NCBI GenBank assembly: GCA_022447275.1
Contig: JAKVBK010000012.1
Coordinates: forward strand, 18,021 to 82,020
Reading direction: 5' to 3'
Origin: Oceanicola sp.
GTDB taxonomy: Bacteria > Pseudomonadota > Alphaproteobacteria > Rhodobacterales > Rhodobacteraceae
Length of the DNA stretch: 64,000 nt
The translations under genes and the position numbers were made by a program. The notes beneath the pieces were generated by a model. That model saw nothing but the letters and a program-made list of their open reading frames with translations. It had not been told where the DNA came from and ran no database searches. Positions 33,656 to 42,577 of the stretch are shown here, in pieces (position 1 is the first letter of the stretch; each line of letters begins with the position of its first letter).

Positions 33656-35842
33656 ATGACGCTCGACACAACACGCCGCGGATTTCTCAAGGGCGCCGCA
33701 GCCGGCGCTGCCGTCCTTCTGGTCGGAACAGGTCCGAAAGGGGCAGTGGCCGCTGGACACAGCGCCTCAACCAACCTCAACCCCTTCGTGAAAATCAGTT
33801 CCGATGGCACGGTGACAGCCATCGTAAAGCACTTTGAAAAGGGCCAGGGCCCCGCAACCGGCCTGACCACTCTGATCGCCGAAGAACTGGGCCTGCGCAT
33901 GGATCAGGTCACCTATGCCTTCGCCCCCTCCAACCCCGAACTCTATTCCAACCTGTTCTTCGGAGGCTTTCAGGGCACCGGCGGCTCAACCGCTATGGCG
34001 AACTCTTTCATGCAGTACCGGACGGCCGGTGCGGCTGCGCGCGAGATGCTCTTGCAAGCAGCAGCGCAGGCATGGGGCGTAGATGCCAGCGCGTTGACGC
34101 TGGAAGAAGGAGTGATCAAGGGGGCCGGGCAATCCGCTCCGCTTGGCGATTTCGTTGCCGCCGCAGCGCAGCTGACCGCGCCGGAGGCCCCGCGCCTGAA
34201 GGACCCGTCAGAGTTCCGCCTGATCGGCAACCCGGATGTGCGCCGCCTTGACAGCGCCATAAAGGGCAATGGTGAGGCCAAGTTCGCCATCGACGTTTTC
34301 CTGCCCGACCAGATGATCGCCATGATCGCACGGCCCGAACAGCGCGGCGCTCTTGCCACGGCTTTTGATGACGCGGAGGCCAAGTCGGTCAAAGGGTATA
34401 TCCGGGCCGCCATCATGCCAAACAAGGCAGGCGTTGTGGTCTATGCCGAAAACACCTGGGCCGCGATGCAGGCGAGGGATTTGCTCGACGTAACGTGGGA
34501 TGTGAGCGCCGCCGAAACGCGCAGCTCTGACCAGATCGAGGCAGAGATCCGCGCCGCCCTTGATGCGGAGCCTGTCTATAACGTCAACAAAACGGACATG
34601 GCGGCAACCAAAGGCGCAATCGAGGCGGCTGCGCAGGTTGTTGAGGAAACCTTCTATTTCCCGCTGCTGGCCCATGCGCCGATGGAGCCCTTGAACTGCA
34701 CCATCGAGCAAACAGCCGAGGGCAAGATCATCCTGCATGATGGGGCGCAGATGCCCACGGGCCCGCATATGGCCTTTGCCCAGATCTTCCAGCTTCCCAT
34801 GGAGATGATCGAAATTCGCACCATGCTGGCAGGCGGATCTTTCGGCCGCCGCGCCACGCCAACCGCCGACTACCAGGTAGAGGCGGCCCTTGCCTTTGTG
34901 ATGACAGACCGGTCGCGCCCCGTGAAACTGGTCTGGTCACGCGAGGATGACCTGCGCTCGGGCTACTATCGCCCGGCCTTCGGTCACAAGGTGCGCGTTG
35001 GGCTGGATGCCGAGGGCCAGATTGTCGGCTGGGATCACCGCATCGCCGGTCAGTCGATCATGAAGGGCACGCCCTTCGAGCCGATGGTTGTGCGCGACGG
35101 CATCGATCACTCCTCAGTCGAAGGCGCCGCGGATACACCCTATGCGATCCCGGCGGCCTCCTTCGGGCTGACGGACACGGCCAAGGCCACCGAAACACTG
35201 TGGTGGCGGGCCGTGGGGCACACCCATACGGCCTATGTCATGGAAGTCATGATGGATATGGCGGCCAAGGCTGCCGGGCGTGATCCGATGGCCTTCCGGA
35301 TGGATTACCTGTCTGACGGCACTGCCGACCAGCAGCGTCTGGCACAGGTCTTGAAGCTGGCCACCGAAAAGGCCGGATGGGGCAACGCTCCCGAGGGCCG
35401 TGCGCAAGGCCTTGCGGTGCACAAGTCTTTCGGATCGTTCGTGGCAGAGGTGGTCGAAATCTCTGGTACGCCGGAGACAGGTGTCCGGATCGAGAAAGTC
35501 ACCTGCGCCGTCGACTGTGGCATCGCCGTGAACCCTGACATCGTGAAAGCCCAGATGGAGGGCGGGATCGGCTACGGCATCGGCCATGTCATGCGGGATC
35601 AGATCACGCTGACAGACGGAGCAGTGGACCAGTACAACTTCCCCGACTATGAGCCCTTGCGGATTGGCGACATCGGCCAGATCGATGTGCATGTCGTCGC
35701 CTCGGCAGAAGCACCCACAGGTGCGGGCGAGCCGGGCACGCCCCCCGCTGCCCCGGCACTGGCCAACGCGATTGCCGCAAGCACCACAGGGCTGCGCGTC
35801 AGCGCCATGCCGATGGAGCTCAACGGCGTTTCCTTCGCCTAA
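33656..35842 (+). CDS. Molybdopterin-binding subunit (isoquinoline 1-oxidoreductase beta-type)
   Basis: 728 residues. A Tat leader (TTRRGFLKGAAAGAAVLLVG) suggests periplasmic location together with the small subunit. The catalytic chain has FEKGQGPATGLTTLIAEELG, GSFGRRATPTADYQVEAA, the pterin segment ending in AVDCGIAVNPDIVKAQMEGGIGYG, and GEPGTPPAAPALANAI where the Glu is the base that activates the Mo-bound water. GGAGGCTTG precedes the ATG. The family hydroxylates N-heterocycles or oxidises aldehydes. Regulation by the divergent TetR is likely. The real substrate is unknown. No Mo-cofactor chaperone is in the neighbourhood. Confidence 0.92.
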   Translation: MTLDTTRRGFLKGAAAGAAVLLVGTGPKGAVAAGHSASTNLNPFVKISSDGTVTAIVKHFEKGQGPATGLTTLIAEELGLRMDQVTYAFAPSNPELYSNLFFGGFQGTGGSTAMANSFMQYRTAGAAAREMLLQAAAQAWGVDASALTLEEGVIKGAGQSAPLGDFVAAAAQLTAPEAPRLKDPSEFRLIGNPDVRRLDSAIKGNGEAKFAIDVFLPDQMIAMIARPEQRGALATAFDDAEAKSVKGYIRAAIMPNKAGVVVYAENTWAAMQARDLLDVTWDVSAAETRSSDQIEAEIRAALDAEPVYNVNKTDMAATKGAIEAAAQVVEETFYFPLLAHAPMEPLNCTIEQTAEGKIILHDGAQMPTGPHMAFAQIFQLPMEMIEIRTMLAGGSFGRRATPTADYQVEAALAFVMTDRSRPVKLVWSREDDLRSGYYRPAFGHKVRVGLDAEGQIVGWDHRIAGQSIMKGTPFEPMVVRDGIDHSSVEGAADTPYAIPAASFGLTDTAKATETLWWRAVGHTHTAYVMEVMMDMAAKAAGRDPMAFRMDYLSDGTADQQRLAQVLKLATEKAGWGNAPEGRAQGLAVHKSFGSFVAEVVEISGTPETGVRIEKVTCAVDCGIAVNPDIVKAQMEGGIGYGIGHVMRDQITLTDGAVDQYNFPDYEPLRIGDIGQIDVHVVASAEAPTGAGEPGTPPAAPALANAIAASTTGLRVSAMPMELNGVSFA

Positions 35843-35884
35843 TGGACGTGTCTCTCGCGCCCTCACCGGGGCGCGGGAGACCCC

Positions 35885-36820
35885 TCAGCCCGATGCCTCT
35901 AGCAGGGCTTTTTCCATCATCATGTGCACGCCCTTCTCGCGGTTGACCGTCTGGGTAATCCGCAGATCCCCGGCAAGCGAGCACAGCATATAGGCTGCGT
36001 GCCGCGTCAGACCCGCACGCTCCGCCACCACATCGATCATCCGACGTAAAGCGATCTCAACGCATTGATCCAGGTCCGCATGCAGGCCCATCGTGATGAT
36101 ATGGGTTGGCGTCTCAGCCTGTGGATAGGTGATGTCGAGATCACGGCGGACGGTCAGCCGGAAACGGCCCCGCAGCGCGGTTTCAATGGCAGTCACGCAA
36201 ACTTCGCCATCGCCCTGTGCCCCGTGCCCATCGCCGCAGGAAAACAGCGCACCCGCCACATGCACGGGCAGAAACAGCGTTGTGCCGGCCACCAGTTCCT
36301 TGTTGTCGAGATTGCCCCCATGGGCCCGCGGCTCAATCGTGGAGATGCGGCCCCATTGCGCCGGCGGGGCCACGGCCATGACACCGAAGAACGGCGCCAA
36401 AGGCAGCTCAAGCCCCCAGGGCATCTGGGCAATGCCGCGCGTGGCATCGAGCGGGATATTGGTCAGATGCGTCTCTTGGAAATCCTGCGGCAACGTCCCG
36501 ACAAGGGGGCGGACCACGTTGTAGCCCCAGTCCTGCATCAGGTGCACATCGAGAATGTCGACCTGCAGAACATCGCCCGGCTGCGCGCCCTCAACGGCAA
36601 CTGGCCCCGTCAGAATGTGGCCGGGCAATTCAGGTGGGCCCGCGGCATGGATGGCCCGCAAAGCAGCCGGCACCTCAAAGCCTTCGGGCGGCAGCACGCT
36701 GGGAGCCCCCGACACCGTTTCAATCGTTATCTCCCCCCCACTGGCGATCGTCGCAACGGGCGGCAGGGCTGCATCGAAAAAGCCCCAATGGCTGCTGTGC
36801 GGGCCAGCCGTGACGATCAT
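35885..36820 (-). CDS. Acetamidase/formamidase family protein
   Basis: 311 residues of the FmdA/AmdA family, which hydrolyses short amides such as formamide to ammonia and acid. Conserved parts are GDVLQVDILDV, HGGNLDNKELVAGTTLFLPVHVAGALFSCGDGHGAQGDGEVC, which carries the His/Asp/Glu metal and catalytic residues, and TAIETALRGRFRLTVRR. The ATG at 36820 overlaps the stop of the M20 gene as ATGA. This coupling makes a two-gene operon in which an amide released by one enzyme may feed the other. Length is slightly below the 400-residue FmdA form but normal for the shorter amidase group. Confidence 0.9.
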   Translation of the reverse strand: MIVTAGPHSSHWGFFDAALPPVATIASGGEITIETVSGAPSVLPPEGFEVPAALRAIHAAGPPELPGHILTGPVAVEGAQPGDVLQVDILDVHLMQDWGYNVVRPLVGTLPQDFQETHLTNIPLDATRGIAQMPWGLELPLAPFFGVMAVAPPAQWGRISTIEPRAHGGNLDNKELVAGTTLFLPVHVAGALFSCGDGHGAQGDGEVCVTAIETALRGRFRLTVRRDLDITYPQAETPTHIITMGLHADLDQCVEIALRRMIDVVAERAGLTRHAAYMLCSLAGDLRITQTVNREKGVHMMMEKALLEASG

Positions 36821-37983
36821 ACGGGCAACCTCTGCTCGGCCAGTGTCACCCAGTAGGAGCACCCGGTCGGGATAACGTCGTCGTTGAAATCATATTCAGG
36901 GTGATGCAGCCCCGGCCCCTTGCCAATCCCAAGCTGGATATAGGCCCCCGGACAGGCCTGCAGCATGTAAGCAAAGTCCTCCCCGCCTGTTGTACGCGGC
37001 GCGTCAGTGTTGCAGGCACCCGCCACTTCGCGGGCCGCTTGGGCGCAATGGGCCGTTTCCGTCTCGTGGTTGGCCATGACGGGATAGGGCTCTTCGTCAA
37101 AGCCCAAGCTGGCCGTAGCGCCGTAGCTTTGCGCGGTCAGCGCCACCAGAGACTCGATACGCTCCACCGTGGCGGCCCGCACATCCATATCGAAACTACG
37201 GATCGTGCCGCGCAGGCGCACATGTTCAGGGATCACGTTGAACGCATCGGATTCCGTGCGAAACGAGGTGACAGAGACCACGAGGGGCTGCTGGGGATCC
37301 GTATTGCGCGCGACCACAGATTGCAGGGCCATCACGATCGCAGAGGCCGCAAGCGTGGTATCAACCGTATTGTTGGGCCGCGCCGCATGCCCGCCCTTGC
37401 CCCGCACATCGATATGAAAACTGTCCACCGCCGCATAAAATGCGCCGCTTCGAATGGCGAACGCGCCAAAGGGAAGCAGGGGCGAATTGTGCAGCCCGTA
37501 GATCTCAGAGATACCAAAGCGCTCAATCAGCCCGTCCTGCACCATCGCCTCGGCCCCTGCCCCGCCTTCCTCGGCGGGCTGAAAGACCACTGCAACTGTC
37601 CCGTTGAAATTGCGCGTCTCCGCCAGATATTGCGCCGCGCCCAGCAGCATTGCGGTGTGTCCATCATGGCCACAGGCATGCATCTTGCCCTCAACGGTCG
37701 AGGCATGGGCTGCCCCCGTGGCCTCAAGGATCGGCAGGGCGTCCATATCGGCGCGCAGGCCGATCGTGCGCCCCGAAGCGGTGCTTTTGCCCCGGATGAG
37801 CCCAACAATCCCGCTGCGCCCGATCCCCTCAACCACCTCATCGCACCCAAAGGCCCGGAGTTTCTCGGCCACAAGCTGGGTTGTGCGGGGCAGATCATAC
37901 TGCAGTTCTGGATGCGCATGCAGGTCGCGCCGCCACCCGGTGATATCTGCATGCAGTTCGGCAAATCGGTTGCGGATCGGCAT
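36817..37983 (-). CDS. M20 family amidohydrolase (hippurate hydrolase/IAA-amino acid hydrolase-like)
   Basis: 388 residues. The metal site motif HACGHDGHTAMLLGAA (His, Asp) and FQPAEEGGAGAEAM with its catalytic Glu pair identify the M20D subfamily, which splits N-acyl amino acids. RTTGGEDFAYML near the C-terminus is the last metal-ligand region. The dimer insert lies around KGGHAARP. GGAGGCACC sits ahead of the ATG at 37983. It is the first gene of the pair with the acetamidase/formamidase. The acyl group cleaved is not known. Confidence 0.92.
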   Translation of the reverse strand: MPIRNRFAELHADITGWRRDLHAHPELQYDLPRTTQLVAEKLRAFGCDEVVEGIGRSGIVGLIRGKSTASGRTIGLRADMDALPILEATGAAHASTVEGKMHACGHDGHTAMLLGAAQYLAETRNFNGTVAVVFQPAEEGGAGAEAMVQDGLIERFGISEIYGLHNSPLLPFGAFAIRSGAFYAAVDSFHIDVRGKGGHAARPNNTVDTTLAASAIVMALQSVVARNTDPQQPLVVSVTSFRTESDAFNVIPEHVRLRGTIRSFDMDVRAATVERIESLVALTAQSYGATASLGFDEEPYPVMANHETETAHCAQAAREVAGACNTDAPRTTGGEDFAYMLQACPGAYIQLGIGKGPGLHHPEYDFNDDVIPTGCSYWVTLAEQRLPV

Positions 37984-38095
37984 GGTGCCTCCTTGTGATC
38001 ATTTCCTGGGAACAATGGGTGCCCGCACATTCAGTCTCAGCTTTTGGGCAAGCGCAAGCCCAAGGCGCGGCCAAGCGCCCAGGCGCCGCGCTGCT

Positions 38096-39877
38096 TTATC
38101 GCCCAACCGCATAGGCCTGCATCAGGCGCGGCGTGGCTGCCGCACGCAGCGTGCCATCCGGCTCCCGCATGGCCGCCGTCAGACGGCCAATCGTCCAGGG
38201 CTCTGCCACGGTCACCTTGTGGCCCTTGGCAGTCAATGCTGCGATCACCTCGGCCCCGACATCGGGTTCGATCATCATCTCGCCGGGATGGGCATCGCGC
38301 GGGAAAAACGAGCTTTGGAAATGCATGGAATGAAAGAGCGGGGCATCCATGCATTCCTGCAAGCCCATGCCAAAATGGACAAACCGCAGGAACCAGATCA
38401 ATTGCCACTGGTCTTGCTGATCGCCCCCCGGCGTGCCGAAGACCAGACGCGTCCCGTCTTTCTCGGCAAGGCTTGGCGTAAGGGTGGTCCGCGGCCGCCG
38501 GCCCGGCGCAAGCGAACTGGGCAGACCCGGCTCTAGCCAGAACATCTGGGCGCGCGAATTCAGCGGGAACCCGAGCCCGGGGATCACCGGGTTTGACTGC
38601 AGCCACCCTCCTGACGGCGTGGCCGCCACCATGTTGCCCCAACGGTCAATGACATCGAGATGCACCGTATCGCCCCGCCGCTCTGTCAGGTGCGACATGG
38701 TCGGTTCCTGCGCGGCCACGGGACCAACCTCAAAATCCCGCGCGGCGCGCTGGATATACGCGTCGGCAAGATGCTCAAAGCCCGGTACGCGGCCCGGACG
38801 CTGCGCATGGGAGGCCTGATCCCCGATCAGCTTGGCCCGCGCGGCGTTGTAGCGATCGCTCAGCAGCACCTCCATCGGGATTTCGCTGAAATCAGGGTCG
38901 CCGTAATAGGCCTCGCGATCCGCATAGGCGAGCTTCATCGCCTCGATCACCACGTGGATGAACGCAGCGCCGCAAGGGTCCATCGCTTCCAGATCGAAAT
39001 GCTTCAGGATGGCCAGCGCCTGCAACAGCACCGGCCCCTGCGACCAGGCCTGGGTTTTGTGAACGGTCCAGCCGGCGTAGTCATAGCTGAGCGGTTCTTC
39101 GAACGTGGCGCGCCACTGGGACATGTCACTCTTTGCCAGAACGGCGCTGTGACGCCCGCCCGAGACATCATGCACCTGCGCATCCTTCAGGAAGTCGAAA
39201 ATGGCCTCGGCAACAAAGCCTTCGCGCCATGCCGCCCGCGCGGCATCGATCTGGGCAACACGGCTGTCGCCGGGGCTGTCGGCAAGGCGATCATAGGTGT
39301 CGGCAAGGTCTGGGTTCTTGAACAGGGCATGGGGCGCAGGCGCGACACCGCCCGGTGCCCATACTGCGGCCGAACTGGGCCATTCTTCTTGAAAATAGGG
39401 GACCAACTCAGCAATCGTATCGGCCACCCGCGGCAAGACGGGATGGCCATCGCGGGCATAGTCGATCGCGGGCTGCATCACCTCGCGCAGGGACAAAGAG
39501 CCATGATCGCGCAGCATCAGCATCCAGCCGTCAAAGGCCCCGGGCACCACCGTTGCCAACGCGCCAGAGCCCGGAATGAGCGTGAGGCCCGCATCGGCAT
39601 AATGCGCCAGCGTGGCGGCTTGGGGTGCAGGGCCCTGGCCGCAGATCACCTCGGTGCGGCCCGTTTCCGCAGAATGATAAATCGCCGGCATATCCCCGGC
39701 AGGTCCGTTCAGATGGGGTTCAACCACTTGCAGTGTGAGGGCCGTTGCCACGGCCGCATCAAAGGCATTGCCGCCCTTCTCAAGGATCGACATACCCACC
39801 GCCGAAGCGATCCAGTGTGTCGAAGTGACGACGCCGAAGGTGCCGCGGATCTCTGGGCGCGTGGTAAAGGTCGACAT
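38096..39877 (-). CDS. ggt: Gamma-glutamyltransferase family protein
   Basis: 593 residues. Ntn hydrolase that cuts itself into large and small chains. The small chain would begin at the Thr in RRGDTVHLDVIDRWGNMVAAT, which follows the usual cleavage context, and the oxyanion and substrate loop is PSGGWLQSNPVIPGLGFPLNSR. The large chain starts GTFGVVTSTHWIASAVGMSILEKGGNAFDAAVAT and contains GPAGDMPAIYH in the place of the usual GGG. I see no clear signal peptide, so it may be cytoplasmic. It transfers or hydrolyses gamma-glutamyl groups; its substrate may not be glutathione, since many alphaproteobacterial homologues differ. It is separated from the M20 gene by 112 bases. Confidence 0.9.
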   Translation of the reverse strand: MSTFTTRPEIRGTFGVVTSTHWIASAVGMSILEKGGNAFDAAVATALTLQVVEPHLNGPAGDMPAIYHSAETGRTEVICGQGPAPQAATLAHYADAGLTLIPGSGALATVVPGAFDGWMLMLRDHGSLSLREVMQPAIDYARDGHPVLPRVADTIAELVPYFQEEWPSSAAVWAPGGVAPAPHALFKNPDLADTYDRLADSPGDSRVAQIDAARAAWREGFVAEAIFDFLKDAQVHDVSGGRHSAVLAKSDMSQWRATFEEPLSYDYAGWTVHKTQAWSQGPVLLQALAILKHFDLEAMDPCGAAFIHVVIEAMKLAYADREAYYGDPDFSEIPMEVLLSDRYNAARAKLIGDQASHAQRPGRVPGFEHLADAYIQRAARDFEVGPVAAQEPTMSHLTERRGDTVHLDVIDRWGNMVAATPSGGWLQSNPVIPGLGFPLNSRAQMFWLEPGLPSSLAPGRRPRTTLTPSLAEKDGTRLVFGTPGGDQQDQWQLIWFLRFVHFGMGLQECMDAPLFHSMHFQSSFFPRDAHPGEMMIEPDVGAEVIAALTAKGHKVTVAEPWTIGRLTAAMREPDGTLRAAATPRLMQAYAVGR

Positions 39878-39953
39878 GGGGGCTCCGATTGTCTGAACAC
39901 GTATGTGCGCAGCCCAGAGCGCGTTCCGGGCTGGTCCGGTCGCGGCGGGCTCC

Positions 39954-40916
39954 CTAGCCCGGCTTGTAGGTCCGGTTGGCTTCCGGATCCGTTTTCTCTG
40001 CGGGCAGATCGCTCAGCGCCTCCCACAAGGTATCAGGCACCTCTGCTTGCGCCCATTCCAGCGTCTGCTGCACCCGTTCGGGGCGCGACACACCGATGAT
40101 CGTGGACGCGATCCGCGGCGCGCGCATGGAAAATTGCAAGGCCACCGCGCCGGGGGCCACGCCCGCAGATGCGCAGAGGCTTTCAACGGCCACAACAGGG
40201 GCCAAAGCAGCCGTATCGGCCGCCTGATAGGTGATGCGCGGCATCTCAGTGCTGCCCTTGGCCAACACGCCACCGGCATAGGGGGCTGCGTTGAACACCG
40301 TGCACCCCGCCTGCGCAGCCTGCGCCAGCAAGGCTTCCGCCGAGCGGTTGAGCAAGGTGTAGCGATTGTGGGTCAGGGCGATATCGAACGGAAACTCGGC
40401 CAACAGGGCGGTCATGATATCGAGGCGGCCCATGGCAAGCCCCGTCGCCGTGACCAACCCTTCCTCCTGCATCCGCATCAGCGCAGTGATGGCCCCGTCG
40501 CGGGCACGGACCTCGTCGAGATCCCGTGCATGTTCAGGGTCATGCAAATGCAGGATCTGAAAGCGGTCTATTCCCAACGCTTCGAGGCTTTCCTCCACGG
40601 AGCGGCGGGCGCGATCCCCGTCAAACCGGCCCGTTTCCATATCCCGGTCGAGCTTGGTCGACAGGACAAACCCCTCCGGCAGACCGCCCCGTTCGCGCAG
40701 CGCGGCGCCGATCCGGGCCTCGCTGCGCCCAAAGCCGTAATTGCGTGAGGTATCGATGAGGTTGACCGGCCCTTCGAAGATGCATTGCAGCGTCTCCCGC
40801 GCCGTTTGCTCGGACACGCCATAGCCGTAGGTATCGGGCATATCACCCAAGGCCGAAGTGCCAAAGCCCAGCGGCGTCACCGAAAGGCCCGTTGTGCCGA
40901 TAGCGATCTTCTGCAT
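39954..40916 (-). CDS. Aldo/keto reductase (D-threo-aldose 1-dehydrogenase-like)
   Basis: 320 residues of the TIM-barrel AKR superfamily. It starts IGTTGLSVTPLGFGTSALGD, has NLIDTSRNYGFGRSEARIGAAL with the Asp and Tyr of the catalytic tetrad, STKLDRDM with the Lys, and ILHLHDPEHARD, where HLHD is diagnostic of the aldose 1-dehydrogenase (L-fucose/D-arabinose dehydrogenase) group. The C-terminal cofactor part contains IASTIIGVSRPERV. The ATG at 40916 is preferred; the frame is open beyond but non-homologous. It oxidises a sugar or reduces a carbonyl with NAD(P). A sugar-lactone pathway is not otherwise visible. Confidence 0.88.
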   Translation of the reverse strand: MQKIAIGTTGLSVTPLGFGTSALGDMPDTYGYGVSEQTARETLQCIFEGPVNLIDTSRNYGFGRSEARIGAALRERGGLPEGFVLSTKLDRDMETGRFDGDRARRSVEESLEALGIDRFQILHLHDPEHARDLDEVRARDGAITALMRMQEEGLVTATGLAMGRLDIMTALLAEFPFDIALTHNRYTLLNRSAEALLAQAAQAGCTVFNAAPYAGGVLAKGSTEMPRITYQAADTAALAPVVAVESLCASAGVAPGAVALQFSMRAPRIASTIIGVSRPERVQQTLEWAQAEVPDTLWEALSDLPAEKTDPEANRTYKPG

Positions 40917-41156
40917 GTCTGCTCCCTCAGAACGGCTGATTTGCGGCAGTCTTGCCCGCCCCTGCCCCGAATAGCCAGCCCCTGACGGGTGGATTTCTTT
41001 GACACCCTGCCCAGCCATTGCTACGCGCAATGGACCAGAGCACCGACCGATGGCCGCCTTGCAGGCGTATGGCCTTACAATATGCCGAAAGGGCCCCATA
41101 CGGATGCAGATCCCCTCCGCAGACACGCCCGCATGGGTGAACATCGGGCCGGCCGT

Positions 41157-42437
41157 ATGAGTGCTGTGGGACAACAGGCCTCCTTTCGCGAAGCTTTGCG
41201 CGTATTTGCAGCCATTGGCCTGATGTCTTTCGGAGGGCCTGCCGCGCAAATCGCTCTGATGCACCGTGCCCTCGTGCAAGAACGGCAATGGCTGACAGAG
41301 CGCCAGTTCCTCAATGCGTTGAGCTTTTGCATGTTGCTGCCCGGACCCGAGGCCATGCAGCTTGCAACCTATGCCGGGTGGCGGCTGCATGGCGTGCGGG
41401 GCGGGCTTGTGGCGGGGGGGCTATTTGTCTTGCCCGGGGCCTGCGTGATCTTCGCGCTTGGCATGCTCTACGTGACGCTGGGCTCTGTGCCCTTGGTGGA
41501 CGCGCTCTTTACCGGCGTGCAGGCCGTTGCCGTTGTGATCGTCGTAGAAGCCCTGATACGTGTGGCCCGCAAAGCCCTTGGCGGTGCCGCCCATTGGATA
41601 TTGGCCGGGGCCGCATTCATCGCAATCTATGGCTTTGATGTGCCGTTCCCGGCAATTATCGCCGTCGCTGCCCTTTGCGGCGCACTGCTGGCACGCCCCG
41701 GTGCACCGAGCGCAGAGGCGCTGCCGCCGCGTCCGCCCTTGTCCTCAACCTTCCGCATTATCTGCATCGGCCTTGTGCTCTGGGCGGCACCGGTTTTGTT
41801 GGCAATGGCCATCGCCCCGGGCTCTTTGTTGGCAGAGTTGGGCATCTTCTTTTCAAAGCTTGCAGTCGTCACCTTTGGCGGGGCCTATGCCGTTTTGGCC
41901 TACATGGCGCAGGACGTTGTTTCGCATTTCGGATGGCTCACGGCCACGCAAATGATGGACGGGCTCGGGCTGGCGGAAACCACACCGGGGCCGCTGATCC
42001 TCGTGACCCAATTCGTTGGGTTTGTGGCCGCCTTTCAAGTTGGCGGGTTGGGTCTGGCCGTGCTGGGTGGCTTGATGACGCTCTGGGTCACCTTCGTGCC
42101 CTGCTTCATCTGGATTTTCGCGGGCGCTCCCTACATCGAGCGGCTGTCCAGCCAGCCGAGGCTTGCCGCAGCCTTGCAGGCGATCACGGCGGCAGTTGTG
42201 GGCGTCATGCTGAACCTGTCGCTCTGGTTTGCGATGCATGTCCTGTTCGGCCGGCTCGAAATCGCCGAACTGGGCCCGGCCCGGCTGCTTTTGCCCGATC
42301 TCACCTCGATCAGCCTGCCAGCCGTGACGCTGATCCTTCTGGCATCGGGCATGGTCTTTGGGCTGCGCTGGCCGATCTGGGCCACGTTGAGCGCATCTGC
42401 TCTGGCCGCGCTCGGCCTGTCCTTCCTGATGGGCTAG
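41157..42437 (+). CDS. chrA: Chromate transporter (CHR family, two-domain)
   Basis: 426 residues in two homologous halves, each starting with the CHR signature: FAAIGLMSFGGPAAQIALMHR in the first and FSKLAVVTFGGAYAVLAYMAQ in the second, with PGPEAMQLATYAGWRLHG and TTPGPLILVTQFVGF as the matching following motifs. About ten to twelve membrane segments. It exports chromate in the best studied members; the broader family may move other anions. The start is uncertain: the ATG at 41157 or an in-frame one at 41133, neither with a strong ribosome site. The 240-base upstream gap contains TTGACA (40999) and the palindrome CCATTGC-TACGC-GCAATGG at 41015-41033. Confidence 0.88.
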   Translation: MSAVGQQASFREALRVFAAIGLMSFGGPAAQIALMHRALVQERQWLTERQFLNALSFCMLLPGPEAMQLATYAGWRLHGVRGGLVAGGLFVLPGACVIFALGMLYVTLGSVPLVDALFTGVQAVAVVIVVEALIRVARKALGGAAHWILAGAAFIAIYGFDVPFPAIIAVAALCGALLARPGAPSAEALPPRPPLSSTFRIICIGLVLWAAPVLLAMAIAPGSLLAELGIFFSKLAVVTFGGAYAVLAYMAQDVVSHFGWLTATQMMDGLGLAETTPGPLILVTQFVGFVAAFQVGGLGLAVLGGLMTLWVTFVPCFIWIFAGAPYIERLSSQPRLAAALQAITAAVVGVMLNLSLWFAMHVLFGRLEIAELGPARLLLPDLTSISLPAVTLILLASGMVFGLRWPIWATLSASALAALGLSFLMG

Positions 42438-42539
42438 GCGCCGCCCAAGGAAAAAACACGCCAAAGCGCGATGTCGCATATACATTTGGAAGCGAACCCG
42501 TTAGGTCGCTCTATCTGCGGCGTTTGCGCTGCCCCCTTG

Positions 42540-42555
42540 GTCTGTCATCAGACCA
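42540..42555 (+). promoter_or_regulatory. Leader hairpin ahead of the DEAD-box helicase gene
   Basis: GGTCTG-TCAT-CAGACC folds into a perfect six-base-pair stem with a tetraloop, followed by ACCCTTCAAGTGGAACCCCCGTC before the start codon. Helicase mRNAs are often controlled through their leaders; whether this hairpin matters is open. Confidence 0.45.
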
Positions 42556-42577
42556 CCCTTCAAGTGGAACCCCCGTC

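Noticed and set aside
41675..42577. N-terminal extension of the DEAD-box helicase into the chromate transporter gene
   Set aside because: The added 300 residues overlap chrA in another frame and have no similarity to helicases; the family start is at 42578.
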